Notes: generated from the sequence alone by a model not told the origin. DNA of 64,000 nucleotides from DATBGO01 sp963695645 (GCA_963695645.1 CAVOHC010000002.1:1-64000), one strand, 5' to 3'; numbered from the stretch's first letter, positions 8,188-16,433 are shown. Numbers and translations: made by a program.

Positions 8188-10390
8188 AGTGCCGCCCGCG
8201 GGCCCGCCAGGCGCGGCCCCCGGCCGGCCGTCCTGGCCCATCCGGTCCGGGACAGTGCCGCTGCTGGCCGACGGTTTCAGTGCCAGGCTGGAGACGGCCC
8301 CCGGCCTGCCGGCTGCGCTGCCGGCCGGGGCCGCGGTCGCGCTCGTCCCCGATCGGGCGCCGGCCCCGGCTCCCGTCCCTGGCCCGGTGGCGGCTCCCGA
8401 CGCGCAGGACTGGCTGAGGTCGTCGGGTAAGACACAGCTCGCCGCAGCTTTGGCCGCGTCGCTGTGGCAGTCGGGCGGTGTTGACCTGCTGGTCTGGATC
8501 GAGGCCACGAGCCGGGCTTCGGTGCTATCCGGCTACGCCGCGGCGACGGCCGCCGCGACCGGCCGGGACCAGGCGAGCAGCTGTGAGTCAATCGCCGCCC
8601 AGCTGCTGAGCTGGCTGGGCGAGACCAGCCGTTCGTGGCTGGTGGTATTCGATGACCTGGCCGACCCCGCGACCCTGGATGGCCTGTGGCCGGCCGGCCC
8701 GGCCGGGCGGGTGCTGGTGACCGCCGCCGACGCTGCGGCCGTCCCCGGCGGCATGCGGGTCGTGCCGGTCGGGCCGTTCAGCCTGCGTGAGGCCATTAAC
8801 TATCTGAACGGGCGCCTGTCGGCCTACGCGGACAAGCGGCACGGCGCGATCGAACTGGCTCAGGACCTGGACTTCGAGCCGGTCGCGCTGGCCCAGGCTA
8901 GCGCGGTGATCGCCAACTCCCCGCTGTCGTGCCGCGAGTACCGGGCCAATTTCGTGCGCAGGCGGGAGCAGCTGGCGGAGTCGTCCAGCGCACGGCCGCC
9001 GGCAGCCACGGTGACGTGGACGTTCTCGTTCGGACAGGCGGCCCAGCTGGCGCCAGACGGATCGGCCCAGCTGCTGCTGGCCCTGGCCGCACTGCTGGAC
9101 GGGCACGGCATTCCCCAAACCGTCCTCGCCGCTCCTGCGGCAGGCGATTTCCTCGCGGGCGGCCACGACGTCCCGGCCACCAGCGAGCGCGCCCGCGCGG
9201 CGCTGGCGGCGCTGGAACAGGCCGGCCTGCTGACCGTCGAACCGGTGACGGCACCGGCGACGGTCCGGATCAGCCCAGTGCTGCAAGCGGCGCTGCGGGC
9301 CACGATGCCCGAAGAAATGCCGGTTCAGGCGGCGAGTTCGGTCGCGAACGCCCTGCTCCAGGCCTGGCCGGAACGGGAGCTGCCAGGCTGGCCTTGTTCC
9401 GGGCTGCGATCCTGCGTGGCGGCCCTCCGGCGGCTCACCGGAGACCTGCTGTGGCACGGCGGCTGCCATCCCCTGCTGGTGCGGGCGGGGGACGGCCTGG
9501 ACCGCGTCCGTCTGACCGAACCCGCGGTGGACCATTGGCGTGACCTGGCCACGACCGGCGGCCGCCTGCTCGGCGGCGGGCACCCGGACACGATGCTGGC
9601 CGGGCAGCGGCTGGCCGACGCCTACCTTGCGGCCGGGCGCGCGGACGACGCCATTCCGTGGTTCCAGTGGGTACTCGACAGCCTGACCGACAAGCTCGGG
9701 CCGGATAACCGTGACGTGATCGAGGCGCGGCGCCGCCTCGGCCACGCCCTCGTGGCGGCGCTCCAGCTCCCGGCCGCGATCACCGTCCTTGAACGCGCGG
9801 TTCCCCAATTTGAGCGGGTCTGCGGGTCCGGGCATGCCGACACGCTCGGCGCGCGGGACGAACTCGCCGCCGCCTACCTGGCTGCCGGCCAGTACTCCGA
9901 CGCCATCACCCTTTACCGGCGCACCCTGGCCGACCGGGAGCGCGCCCAGGGATCCCGGCACCCGCAGACGATGACTACGCGTCACGGTCTGGCCGACTCC
10001 TACCTGGCCAGCGGCCGGGCAAAAGAGGCAGTCGCGGCCTACAAGCGGGTGGTGGCCGACCGGGAACGCGTCCTTGGGCCCGATCACCTGGACACCCTTA
10101 CGGCGCGAACGGACCTCGGCGCCGCCTACCAGAAGACGGGCAAGACGGCGGCGGCGGAGCTGGCCTGCGAGCAGGCCTGGGCCGGGCTGGAGCGGGTGCT
10201 CGGCCCCCGTCACCCTGATACGCTGCGGAGCCGCGCGGGGCTGGCCCAGGTGTACCGCCGGCTGGGGCGCTATGGTGACGCCCGCACGCTGCTGCGCGAC
10301 ACGGTCGACCGCCTGGAGCGCGCCTTGCCCGATGGCGATCCGCTGATCACCGAACTGCGCCAGAGCCTGGCCGACATCGGCGAGGAGTAA
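8177..10390 (+). CDS. NTPase-like protein with C-terminal kinesin-light-chain-type TPR repeats
   Basis: A 737-residue STAND-like signalling protein. An N-terminal ~70-residue Ala/Pro-rich segment precedes a P-loop-like SSGKTQLAAALAASLW, then a Walker-B-like SWLVVFDDLADP and a domain ending with VLVTAADAAAVPGG. A winged-helix-like linker (to ~residue 400) leads to about six 42-residue TPR repeats with recurring VLGPDHLDTLTAR and ERVLGPRHPDTLRSRAGLA signatures. The P-loop lacks the first Gly of GxxxxGKT (position -5 is Trp), so nucleotide binding is uncertain; related actinobacterial proteins may share this. No partner gene is adjacent. The role (protein scaffold, regulation or defence) is inferred only from architecture. 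Confidence 0.85.
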   Translation: MSSAVPPAGPPGAAPGRPSWPIRSGTVPLLADGFSARLETAPGLPAALPAGAAVALVPDRAPAPAPVPGPVAAPDAQDWLRSSGKTQLAAALAASLWQSGGVDLLVWIEATSRASVLSGYAAATAAATGRDQASSCESIAAQLLSWLGETSRSWLVVFDDLADPATLDGLWPAGPAGRVLVTAADAAAVPGGMRVVPVGPFSLREAINYLNGRLSAYADKRHGAIELAQDLDFEPVALAQASAVIANSPLSCREYRANFVRRREQLAESSSARPPAATVTWTFSFGQAAQLAPDGSAQLLLALAALLDGHGIPQTVLAAPAAGDFLAGGHDVPATSERARAALAALEQAGLLTVEPVTAPATVRISPVLQAALRATMPEEMPVQAASSVANALLQAWPERELPGWPCSGLRSCVAALRRLTGDLLWHGGCHPLLVRAGDGLDRVRLTEPAVDHWRDLATTGGRLLGGGHPDTMLAGQRLADAYLAAGRADDAIPWFQWVLDSLTDKLGPDNRDVIEARRRLGHALVAALQLPAAITVLERAVPQFERVCGSGHADTLGARDELAAAYLAAGQYSDAITLYRRTLADRERAQGSRHPQTMTTRHGLADSYLASGRAKEAVAAYKRVVADRERVLGPDHLDTLTARTDLGAAYQKTGKTAAAELACEQAWAGLERVLGPRHPDTLRSRAGLAQVYRRLGRYGDARTLLRDTVDRLERALPDGDPLITELRQSLADIGEE

Positions 10391-10532
10391 CGTGCGGAGG
10401 AAGCCGAGGCCAAGAGGTCATGAGTTCGGGCAGTGGGATTCCGCGATTGCCCGGCGCTACGGGCCGACCGGAACGCGCAGGTCACCATGGCCGACAGCCC
10501 AGGTCCGGGCGCCGCGGTGGGGGTGGCCGGGC

Positions 10533-10863
10533 TCACGGCGGATCATGCCGCGCTGCATGCGCCGCCGCACGGAACAGCGGCGCGATCGGCGCTTCCTCCG
10601 GGCTGGACCCGGTCATGTACAGGGTGTTGCGTCCGGTTACGAACTCGGTGACGTTTGAATCCCTCATCCGGGCCGGGCGTGGTGGCGGCAGCCACCGCGG
10701 GGTCGGCGAGCCAGGCGAGCGCGCGGGTGACGATCATGCGGATCGAGTCGGCTGTCTTGCCTGGTTTGCGGATCTCGTAGATCGGATCGAGCCAGCCCTG
10801 GGCCGAGCCGGGACGGGTGGAGAGGATCTGCTCGGGTACCGAGCTGTCGATGGGTGCGCCCAT
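10533..10863 (-). pseudogene. VirD4/TraG-like conjugative coupling ATPase remnant
   Basis: On the minus strand one frame reads SIRMIVTRALAWLADPAVAA followed by TTPGPDEGF. After a one-base frame change near 10660 the text continues VTEFVTGRNTLYMTGSSPEE and APIAPLFRAAA before a stop. This matches the C-terminal half of actinobacterial type IV secretion coupling proteins (TraG/TraD/VirD4), in which WLADP and the DTLYLxGxxxxxxPLAPLF motif are neighbours. The Walker motifs and the rest of the gene are missing. It points to a lost integrative conjugative element or plasmid. Confidence 0.55.
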
Positions 10864-11136
10864 TCCGCGGGCTTTTATCCGCCCGCCGCCCTCATCGCCC
10901 TGGCCATGCTCGCCCTCGGCGGACTCAGGCCCCCGCTCCCAGGAAGATGATCACCAACCCACCCACATCACCGACAGGAGGGCTTCAATTGCCTATGGCC
11001 GCTGCGCGGTGGTCGCAGGCAGCGATTTCAGGGTTGACTCTTGGCCGTATTTGCAGGTGGTAAGGCTCGCCTGGCGGGCTGCTGTGGTTCCGGCCGTGGT
11101 GATCTTCACTCGCTGCCAGGCGACTGCCTCCGCCAG

Positions 11137-11455
11137 GCCGCCCTGGAGATCTACCGGCGGCTGATGGACGCCGTAGAGCCGGCGCCCGTGGACGAGGCCG
11201 AGCAAGCGTTGCGGGCTACGGCGGGGTGCTGGACACCGGGCAGGTCCGGATGCGCAGGATCGGCCATCAGATCCGCGCCGAATGCGAAGTCATTGTTGGC
11301 CCGGGCATCACCGCCGTGCAGGCCCACCAGGTCACGCCATCCCGCGGCTGGCCGCGCTCGTAGACGCCGACCCCCAGTCCGATAGCGGGCCCGACCCGCA
11401 TCAGGTCCTTGCCTCCCACCGGCTGGCGCCAGCTCCCGGCTCGCGGCCGAGATAA
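11137..11455 (+). pseudogene. Cation diffusion facilitator (CDF) C-terminal remnant
   Basis: Three frames in succession spell a CDF cytoplasmic dimerisation domain. The first is YRRLMDAVEPAPVDEAEQAL. The second is GVLDTGQVRMRRIGHQIRAE followed by CEVIVGPGITAVQAHQVT. The third is IPRLAALVDADPQSDSGPD followed by PHQVLASHR. Breaks occur near 11222 and near 11335; the second also deletes a stretch of the domain. The membrane part is absent upstream. The intact protein would export divalent cations such as Zn2+ or Co2+. Confidence 0.65.
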
Positions 11456-12044
11456 CCGCCATGAGCGCGCGGCGATTAACTGCCGATGGCGTCAGCGAGG
11501 TCGGCGAACGGCTGCGGCGCGGATGCCGGGGCCCGCGTAGTGCCACCGACCCGTCCGGGGCGAAGCGGCCGGACACGGCGGCCGTGCCCGCGGCGGTGGC
11601 CGATTCCAGGGTGTGCGCAGGTACCGCCGCTGGTCGGCTGCCGGTCAGGAAATGGAAGACCGCCCGGTCATCAAGGCCTGCCGTCGCCGCCGGGGCTGCC
11701 AGGTCCAAGACGTCGGCTGTCAGCCGCTGGACCTGCTCAGCTTGCTGGCCGAGGCGCCACCGGGCGTACCGCGGCCGCATCCAGGTTCCCCGTCAACCGT
11801 CGCCGCTCACCGAGCGCACTGATTCCGCGCCGCCGCAGATGGGCACGACGTTCGGCTGTAGGCGACGCCTGGCATCGGGTGGCGCTGGCGCCATGCGCAG
11901 CTCGCTGCCGCCCCGCTGCGCCGCGGTGATCGGCGCAGTGGAGCCATCGGCGTTGTGTCCGCTTCCGTCGGCGAGCGGGCGGAGTCCTTTGCGGCGCATG
12001 AGTCTCGCTGGCCGAAGCGCCGGCCGCGGCGTACAGTGAATCGC
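11456..12044. other. Stretch without a recognised gene
   Basis: Open frames exist on both strands. The minus-strand frame within 11480-11780 has a plausible protein-like stretch (LTADVLDLAAPAATAGLDDR, then AVFHFLTGSRPAA) but no family is recognised, no ribosome site is visible, and the frame runs into unrelated sequence at its end. It is best treated as decayed coding DNA. Base composition falls sharply in GC just beyond 12040. Confidence 0.3.
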
Positions 12045-12124
12045 TTGAAAATTTCCCACTTGTTATCATCTGTGAAGTATGCCAAATCAGGCTCGAAGGT
12101 GACGACGGCAAGGGGGAAGCCTGC
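12045..12124 (-). pseudogene. 3' part of a small gene split by the transposon (continues from 15900-16037)
   Basis: Reading the minus strand from the left copy of the 12-bp direct repeat gives AGFPLAVVTFEPDLAYF and then TDDNKWEIFKRF. It is in the same frame as the AGFP that ends the 15900-16037 fragment. Joining the two across one copy of the repeat gives a continuous protein of at least 70 residues. Both pieces have AT-richer codons than their surroundings. Beyond about 12045 the composition changes and the true end is not clear. Confidence 0.6.
12113..12124 (+). repeat. Left 12-bp direct repeat (target-site duplication)
   Basis: GGGGAAGCCTGC, identical to 15900-15911. The element between begins AATGCC at 12125 and ends GGCATT at 15899. 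IS4-family elements are known to duplicate targets of about this length. Confidence 0.75.
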
Positions 12125-12403
12125 AATGCCATATAGAAGAGCGCAGTGGGTCCGCAAGACTTGCTTTAGCCGGGGCTTGGAGGCGGCGCGCCTCGGTTAC
12201 AAGCCGTAGCGGAGGTCGGCCGTAGCTGCCGCGTCCGGGTGGCGACGGCCTGGTTCCTTGATCACGATCTAGTAGCGCCGACGTGTCACGCGGGAAACGT
12301 AAGCGAAGCTCCGCTACAGAGGCGGAAAGGCTGGGGTCTGGCGTCTACGTCTGGCGGCGAACCCGTTGTCTTCCTGAGCTACTCGATCGCGCGCGCCGTC
12401 ACG

Positions 12404-13054
12404 TTACCTATCTCGGCGGGTCTGGCGCACGAGTCCCTCTGCGAGGGCCCTGGAGGTGTGCGGGCTGAGCGGGGCGTGGCCGATCATCATCCGGTACCAG
12501 ACGAAGCCGAATGCCTGGTCTATGACCAGGTCGAGGTCGGTGTCCAGCGCGAGCTCGCCACGTGCCATCGCGTGCTCTAGCAGCTGCCGCATGGCCCGTC
12601 TTCGTTCTGCGGTGTAGGCCTGGAGCACTTCGGCCGCCTCGGAGTCGCTCTGCGCCTCGGCCATGATGGTCCGCAATGCGCGTGCCACCGGTCGCAGGCT
12701 CGCGTTGCGGAACGTGGCAGTCAGGAACTCCGTCAGGTCACCGGCAAGCGTGCCGGTGTCGGCCGCAGGTACCTGGTGTTGTGCCCGCTGGGTCATGGCC
12801 TCGGCCAGCACCGCTGCCTTCGATGGCCACCAGCGGTAGATCGTCTGCTTGCCGACTCCGGCGGCCGCGGCGAGCGCATCGATCGTGATGGCGGTGCCGT
12901 CTGAGCCGGTGAGCAGGCCGAGCGCCGCGTCGAGAATGGCCCGGCGGGCAGCCTCGTTCCGGCGTCGCCCGGTATGTGGTCGGCGGCCGCGCGCGCCCCC
13001 GGCCTCGCCCTCCGCCGCACCCGCTATGCCGACCACGACCGCAGCATAGCCCAC
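12404..13054 (-). CDS. TetR family transcriptional regulator
   Basis: A 216-residue repressor. A basic N-terminal ~35 residues leads to the TetR DNA-binding domain: AILDAALGLLTGSDGTAITI, then DALAAAAGVGKQTIYRWWPS with the helix-turn-helix at about residues 57-76. The ligand domain (TetR_C type, with AMARGELALDTDLDLVIDQA) ends near residue 205. The long frame starts at GTG 13054; other GTG codons just inside could serve. It is divergent from the DUF385 gene across an 81-bp spacer holding two like-sized palindromes, so it most likely represses that gene and itself. Ligand unknown. Confidence 0.9.
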   Translation of the reverse strand: MGYAAVVVGIAGAAEGEAGGARGRRPHTGRRRNEAARRAILDAALGLLTGSDGTAITIDALAAAAGVGKQTIYRWWPSKAAVLAEAMTQRAQHQVPAADTGTLAGDLTEFLTATFRNASLRPVARALRTIMAEAQSDSEAAEVLQAYTAERRRAMRQLLEHAMARGELALDTDLDLVIDQAFGFVWYRMMIGHAPLSPHTSRALAEGLVRQTRRDR

Positions 13055-13060
13055 TTGACT

Positions 13061-13107
13061 AGACTACTCGTCTCGACAAGGATGACTTACCGAGACGCTT
13101 AGTCTCG
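13061..13107. promoter_or_regulatory. Two probable TetR operators in the divergent promoter
   Basis: Site 1 is AGAC-TACTC-GTCT at 13061-13073. Site 2 is CGAGAC-GCTTA-GTCTCG at 13091-13107. Both have arms separated by exactly 5 bp and share the half-site GTCT(CG). Their centres are 32 bp apart, about three helical turns, so dimers would bind the same face. A TTGACT at 13055-13060 may be a -35 box. The pairing with the adjacent TetR protein is inferred from position. Confidence 0.6.
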
Positions 13108-13135
13108 ATGCAATCCGTCCCGCCAGGGAGGCACG

Positions 13136-13585
13136 GTGCCGAACCGTAAGCGACAGTCCGTCTCGTGGTTTCACCGCCACCTCGCCAACCCGCTCATGCG
13201 CCACCTCGCCGGTCATCTGCCAGGCCAGGCGCTGCTGGAGACCACAGGCCGCCGCAGCGGCCTGGCCCGCAGGACCCCCGTTGGCGGCCGGATCGAGGAA
13301 TCCAGCTTCTGGATGGTCAGCGACCACGGGCGCGCCTCCAGCTACGTCCGCAACATCGAGGCTGATCCCCATGTCCGTATCCAGGTGAGAGGGCACTGGC
13401 ACGCGGGCACCGCCCGCTTGCTGGCCGAAGATGACCCGCGGCGACGGCTCAGGCGTCTCCCCGCATTCAACGGCCTCCTCGTCCGGCTCCTGGGAACCGA
13501 CCTGCTCACCATACGCATCGACCTCGACCCGCCCACCACAGGAAACCAGCCCTCTCGACCGACAGGCCAACTCCTGGGAAACTGA
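13136..13585 (+). CDS. DUF385 / deazaflavin (F420)-dependent nitroreductase family protein
   Basis: A 149-residue single-domain split-barrel protein of the Ddn family. The core LLETTGRRSGLARRTPVGG (residues ~37-55) and a WMVSDHG-type strand followed by YVRNIEADPHVRIQVRG match the F420-binding fold. Family members reduce quinones or nitro compounds with F420H2. The start is GTG at 13136 after GGGAGG. It is controlled by the divergent TetR gene if the operators are real. It appears to be cargo of the surrounding transposon. Confidence 0.85.
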   Translation: MPNRKRQSVSWFHRHLANPLMRHLAGHLPGQALLETTGRRSGLARRTPVGGRIEESSFWMVSDHGRASSYVRNIEADPHVRIQVRGHWHAGTARLLAEDDPRRRLRRLPAFNGLLVRLLGTDLLTIRIDLDPPTTGNQPSRPTGQLLGN

Positions 13586-13884
13586 CCAGATCCGCTCCGC
13601 CTCCGCGCACAGGCCGGCGCCGAGCCAGCTCGGCTCGCAGCCATGAAGAGGCCGACGTCCGCGACTAGGCACACCCGACCCTCTGTCGCCTGCAACTTCA
13701 AGCGCCGGAGGCCGGTACTAGGTGCGCCGCTGCGGCGCTCGCCCTTGCGTTCCCCCCGGGCATAGATCACCCACTGGCCGACAGCACGCCGGCACGCCGC
13801 ACATGATCAGATCAGCGAGACCCGGCTATTCAGGCTCTGTAGCTGTGGTGATTACTCAAGATCACTACTAGCCAGGGAGCTTCG
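13586..13884. other. Spacer before the transposase
   Basis: About 300 bp with no gene. A GTGAT-N8-ATCAC inverted repeat lies at 13848-13865, 20 bp upstream of the transposase start, and could act as a transposase operator or a small hairpin. Confidence 0.35.
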
Positions 13885-15699
13885 TTGCCCAGTCATTGTG
13901 CCATGCCTGCCGCCTTGCCGTCCTGCGCTGCCGCTGCCCGTGCCGGGACGGTGGCCGGCAACGCGCCACCAGCCCTGCCGCCGGAGCCGGGCCTGCTTGC
14001 GGGTGCTGCTGAGCAGGCCGGCCGGGACCTGCTGGGGCAGGCGGGCGTGGTCGCGGTCCGGGTCGCGGACCTGTCCTCGCCGGCCCGGCGGGGGCTGGGC
14101 AAGGACGGCCGGACGGCACTGGTGGCGGCCGGGGCGGGGCCGGTCACTACCGGAGACACGGTGGTGTTCCTCAAGCCGGTGGCCATCGCCGCCGCGGTGG
14201 TGCGCCGCGACGGCCGGGTGCAGGCTGCCGGGCACCCGGCGGACCACGTGCGGCTCGGCGTGGCCGAGGAGCGGCTGGATGAGCTGGCCGGGACACCGGA
14301 CGTGATCGGCCAGATCGCCGCTGGCGTCAAGCTGGGCGGGAAGGTGAAGGGAGCGCTGCGGCGGGCGATGACGCCGGCGCTGGCGGTCCGGTTCACCTTA
14401 CTGATGACCCTGACCCCGGACGCGGACTACGCCGAGCTGGTGCAGGCCCTGCTGGGGGACCTGGTGCTGGTGCCGTGGCAGCGCCGGTACCAGGCGCCGA
14501 CCGCGACGGTGGCCTGCACGTGGCGGAAAGCGCTCGGACCCGGGCCGCTGGAGAAACTGCGGGACTTGGTGCTGGCCGGCGTCGACGCCGGCCACCGTGA
14601 CAGCGATTACCGGGCGATCACGGTGGGGGACCTGGACATCTGCTCGATCGACGGGTCGCTGACCCGGGTCCCTGACACCCCGGCGAACCGGCAGGCGTTC
14701 GGGTCGGCCGGCACCGCCGATGACTCCTCGCCCTACCCGCAGCAGCGGGACCTGTGGCTGTCGCACGCCTCCACCCGCGCCACCTTGGCCGTGACCTCCG
14801 GCCCGGCCGGCGCATGCTCCGGCGGCGGCCGGGACAAGGGCGAAGCCGAGCAGGCGCTGCTGGATAAGGCGCTGAAGGATCACCCGCGGCTGTTCACCGC
14901 GCGGCGATTGTGGACCATGGACAGGAATTTCCCCGGCGTCCCCCGCATCGCCCGGATGCTGGCCACCGGCACCCACGTGCTGATCCGGGTCAGGGACGGC
15001 ATCACCCTGGAGCGGACCGGGGACTTCCTGCCCGACGGCTCCTACCTGGCCAAGGTTTCCGGCGGCGGGATCACCCTGACCGTCCGCGTCATCGAGTACA
15101 CCGTCGCGGTCGCCGGGCGCGACGCCCCCGAGCTGTTCTGCCTGATCACCGACCTGCACGACCACGATGCCTACCCCGCGCGCACCCTGGCCGCCGCCTA
15201 CCACTGGCGGTGGATCGGGTCGGAGACCTCCCTCAGGGAAGCCAAGTCCGCGATCAGCGGCGCCGGGCCGTCCACCGGGCCGATGCTCCGCTCCCAGTCC
15301 CCGGCCCTGGTCGCGCAGGAGCACGCCGCCTGGGTGACCGCCGTCGAACTGGCCCGCGCGGTGGCCCGCACCGCCGCGGCCATCGCCGTCCCGGCTGGCA
15401 AGGGCAAGCGCGCCGGCCAGCTCGTCCACCCCCGCCAGATATCGTTCACCGCCGCCCGCCGCGCGATCATCGCCACCACCCGGTCCGGCACGGCCACCGC
15501 CAGCCTGCCCGCCCCGGCGGTCGCCGCCAGCTGCGGCCGCGTCCTGGCCGGCCTGGCCCGCCGCCGCGTCGACGTCGACCGCAACCGGCACCGTGACCGC
15601 AAGACCAAGGCCCGGCTGGGCTTCCCGCCCGGCGGCCCGCGCATCCCCGCCCAGACCGCGGTCGCACAGATCAGCATCTGCCAGCCGATCGCCGCCTAG
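13885..15699 (+). CDS. IS4 family transposase
   Basis: A 604-residue DDE transposase. The N-terminal half matches the insertion element 4 N-terminal domain (LLGDLVLVPWQRRYQAPTAT region near residue 195). The catalytic domain shows the first Asp in DICSIDGSLTRVPDTPANR, the second in LWTMDRNFPGVPR, and the Glu in the Y-x2-R-x4-E-x6-K type block YHWRWIGSETSLREAK. The TTG at 13885 is preferred because GGGAG lies 5 bp upstream; the ATG at 13903 has no such site. The frame is intact, so the element may be active. It ends 200 bp before the right transposon end. Confidence 0.92.
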   Translation: MPSHCAMPAALPSCAAAARAGTVAGNAPPALPPEPGLLAGAAEQAGRDLLGQAGVVAVRVADLSSPARRGLGKDGRTALVAAGAGPVTTGDTVVFLKPVAIAAAVVRRDGRVQAAGHPADHVRLGVAEERLDELAGTPDVIGQIAAGVKLGGKVKGALRRAMTPALAVRFTLLMTLTPDADYAELVQALLGDLVLVPWQRRYQAPTATVACTWRKALGPGPLEKLRDLVLAGVDAGHRDSDYRAITVGDLDICSIDGSLTRVPDTPANRQAFGSAGTADDSSPYPQQRDLWLSHASTRATLAVTSGPAGACSGGGRDKGEAEQALLDKALKDHPRLFTARRLWTMDRNFPGVPRIARMLATGTHVLIRVRDGITLERTGDFLPDGSYLAKVSGGGITLTVRVIEYTVAVAGRDAPELFCLITDLHDHDAYPARTLAAAYHWRWIGSETSLREAKSAISGAGPSTGPMLRSQSPALVAQEHAAWVTAVELARAVARTAAAIAVPAGKGKRAGQLVHPRQISFTAARRAIIATTRSGTATASLPAPAVAASCGRVLAGLARRRVDVDRNRHRDRKTKARLGFPPGGPRIPAQTAVAQISICQPIAA

Positions 15700-15899
15700 C
15701 CCGTTCCCACCCCGGCCGCGCTCGCGGCCCGCCACCTCACGTATTCGCCGGCCGCGGAACCGCCCGCCCACCCGGAGCGACAGCCGGGCCACCGCCATGC
15801 GCGCCCGCTGCGATCACTCTCCGCTGAACACCCTGACGGCCACATCCGACAGCGCGGCGACATCCCGGCACACCTAAACAAGCCCAACTACACGGCATT

Positions 15900-15911
15900 G
15901 GGGAAGCCTGC
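15900..15911 (+). repeat. Right 12-bp direct repeat (target-site duplication)
   Basis: GGGGAAGCCTGC, the second copy of 12113-12124. On the minus strand it encodes AGFP in the same frame as in the left copy, which is what target duplication inside a gene predicts. Confidence 0.75.
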
Positions 15912-16037
15912 GCTGAAGCCAACCGGAATCTGGTTGACAGCGTTAACGAAGAGGCGGCCAGCGAGTAGCCCGAATGCCCGTATCGAGTTGGCCAGGAACC
16001 GTCCGACTTTACGGATCAAACCCAAAAGCCATTTCAT
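15900..16037 (-). pseudogene. 5' part of a small membrane-type gene split by the transposon
   Basis: Minus-strand ATG at 16037, preceded by GGAAGG five bases upstream, opens MKWLLGLIRKVGRFLANSIR and continues AFGLLAGRLFVNAVNQIPVG, then FSAGFP. Transposon sequence then begins and a stop follows three codons later. The N-terminus is amphipathic and basic. Codons such as AAA, TTG, GTT and ATT make it AT-richer than the window. The rest of the gene lies at 12045-12124. It is adjacent to, and on the same strand as, the 69-residue gene upstream. Function unknown. Confidence 0.6.
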
Positions 16038-16088
16038 CACACCCTTCCAAGGCCGAGGGCTCTTGCGCTCGGGCAGTCCGCCACTTGG

Positions 16089-16298
16089 CTAAGGCAAAGT
16101 GGCGCTGGTAAACTCCAGGGCCTTCATGCGTTCCACCACTTTGTTCGCAGCCTCGTCAGCTGCGGCATCACCGACCGATATCGGATCAGCCTGCTTTAGC
16201 TGTTCCAAGAAGCTTGCGTAGAAGTACCGTGTCGGCCCTTGGCGGGCAATCCCGTCGTCGGAGAGCTTGTCACTCGTCGGCCAGGTCAGGCCTTTCAC
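16089..16298 (-). CDS. Small hypothetical protein (69 aa)
   Basis: An acidic, helix-rich 69-residue protein containing YFYASFLEQLKQADPISVGD and a C-terminal ADEAANKVVERMKALEF. No family is recognised. The GTG start at 16298 follows directly after the TAA of the preceding minus-strand reading frame. Composition is AT-richer than the flanks, like the split gene downstream, so the three minus-strand frames at 15.9-16.43 kb look like one small operon of foreign origin. Confidence 0.5.
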   Translation of the reverse strand: MKGLTWPTSDKLSDDGIARQGPTRYFYASFLEQLKQADPISVGDAAADEAANKVVERMKALEFTSATLP

Positions 16299-16433
16299 TT
16301 AGTAGTCGCTGGACAGGTTTAGCCACCCCACCGACTTGCCAGCGCTCAGCATAAACTTGATAGAAGCAACCTGGGAAAGATGAGCCCCAGCCGGTACGCA
16401 GTTCGAGCGCGGAATTGACGACAATGATTCGCT
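16299..16433 (-). pseudogene. C-terminal remnant of an unidentified gene in the AT-richer cluster
   Basis: A minus-strand frame of about 44 codons reads SESLSSIPRSNCVPAGAHLS and then QVASIKFMLSAGKSVGWLNL, ending SSDY before the TAA at 16299-16301. It touches the start of the 69-residue gene. Nothing upstream continues it: the sequence changes to the permease tail remnant near 16440-16490. The 5' end is therefore lost. No family assignment. Confidence 0.4.

Larger units (their letters stand above)
12125..15899. mobile_element. IS4-type transposon (3.8 kb) carrying a TetR/DUF385 passenger pair
   Basis: The segment is bounded by a perfect 12-bp direct repeat (12113-12124 and 15900-15911). Directly inside lie imperfect inverted ends: CAATGCCATATAGAAGAGC on the left and, read inward from the right, CAATGCCGTGTAGTTGGGC, about 14 of 19 positions identical when the shared C is counted. 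It holds an IS4-type transposase (13885-15699) plus a divergent TetR regulator and DUF385 oxidoreductase with their own operator region. The insertion splits a small minus-strand gene whose two halves rejoin in frame. An alternative is a shorter IS inserted beside pre-existing genes, but no other end pair was found near the transposase. Confidence 0.65.

Noticed and set aside
13848..13865. GTGAT-N8-ATCAC as the left terminal repeat of the IS4 element
   Set aside because: It has no matching copy beyond the transposase stop, whereas the 12125/15899 ends are paired and flanked by a direct repeat.
14398..15798. 466-codon minus-strand frame opposite the transposase
   Set aside because: Shadow frame with Gly/Arg/Asp-rich composition and no motifs; the plus-strand IS4 transposase is well supported.
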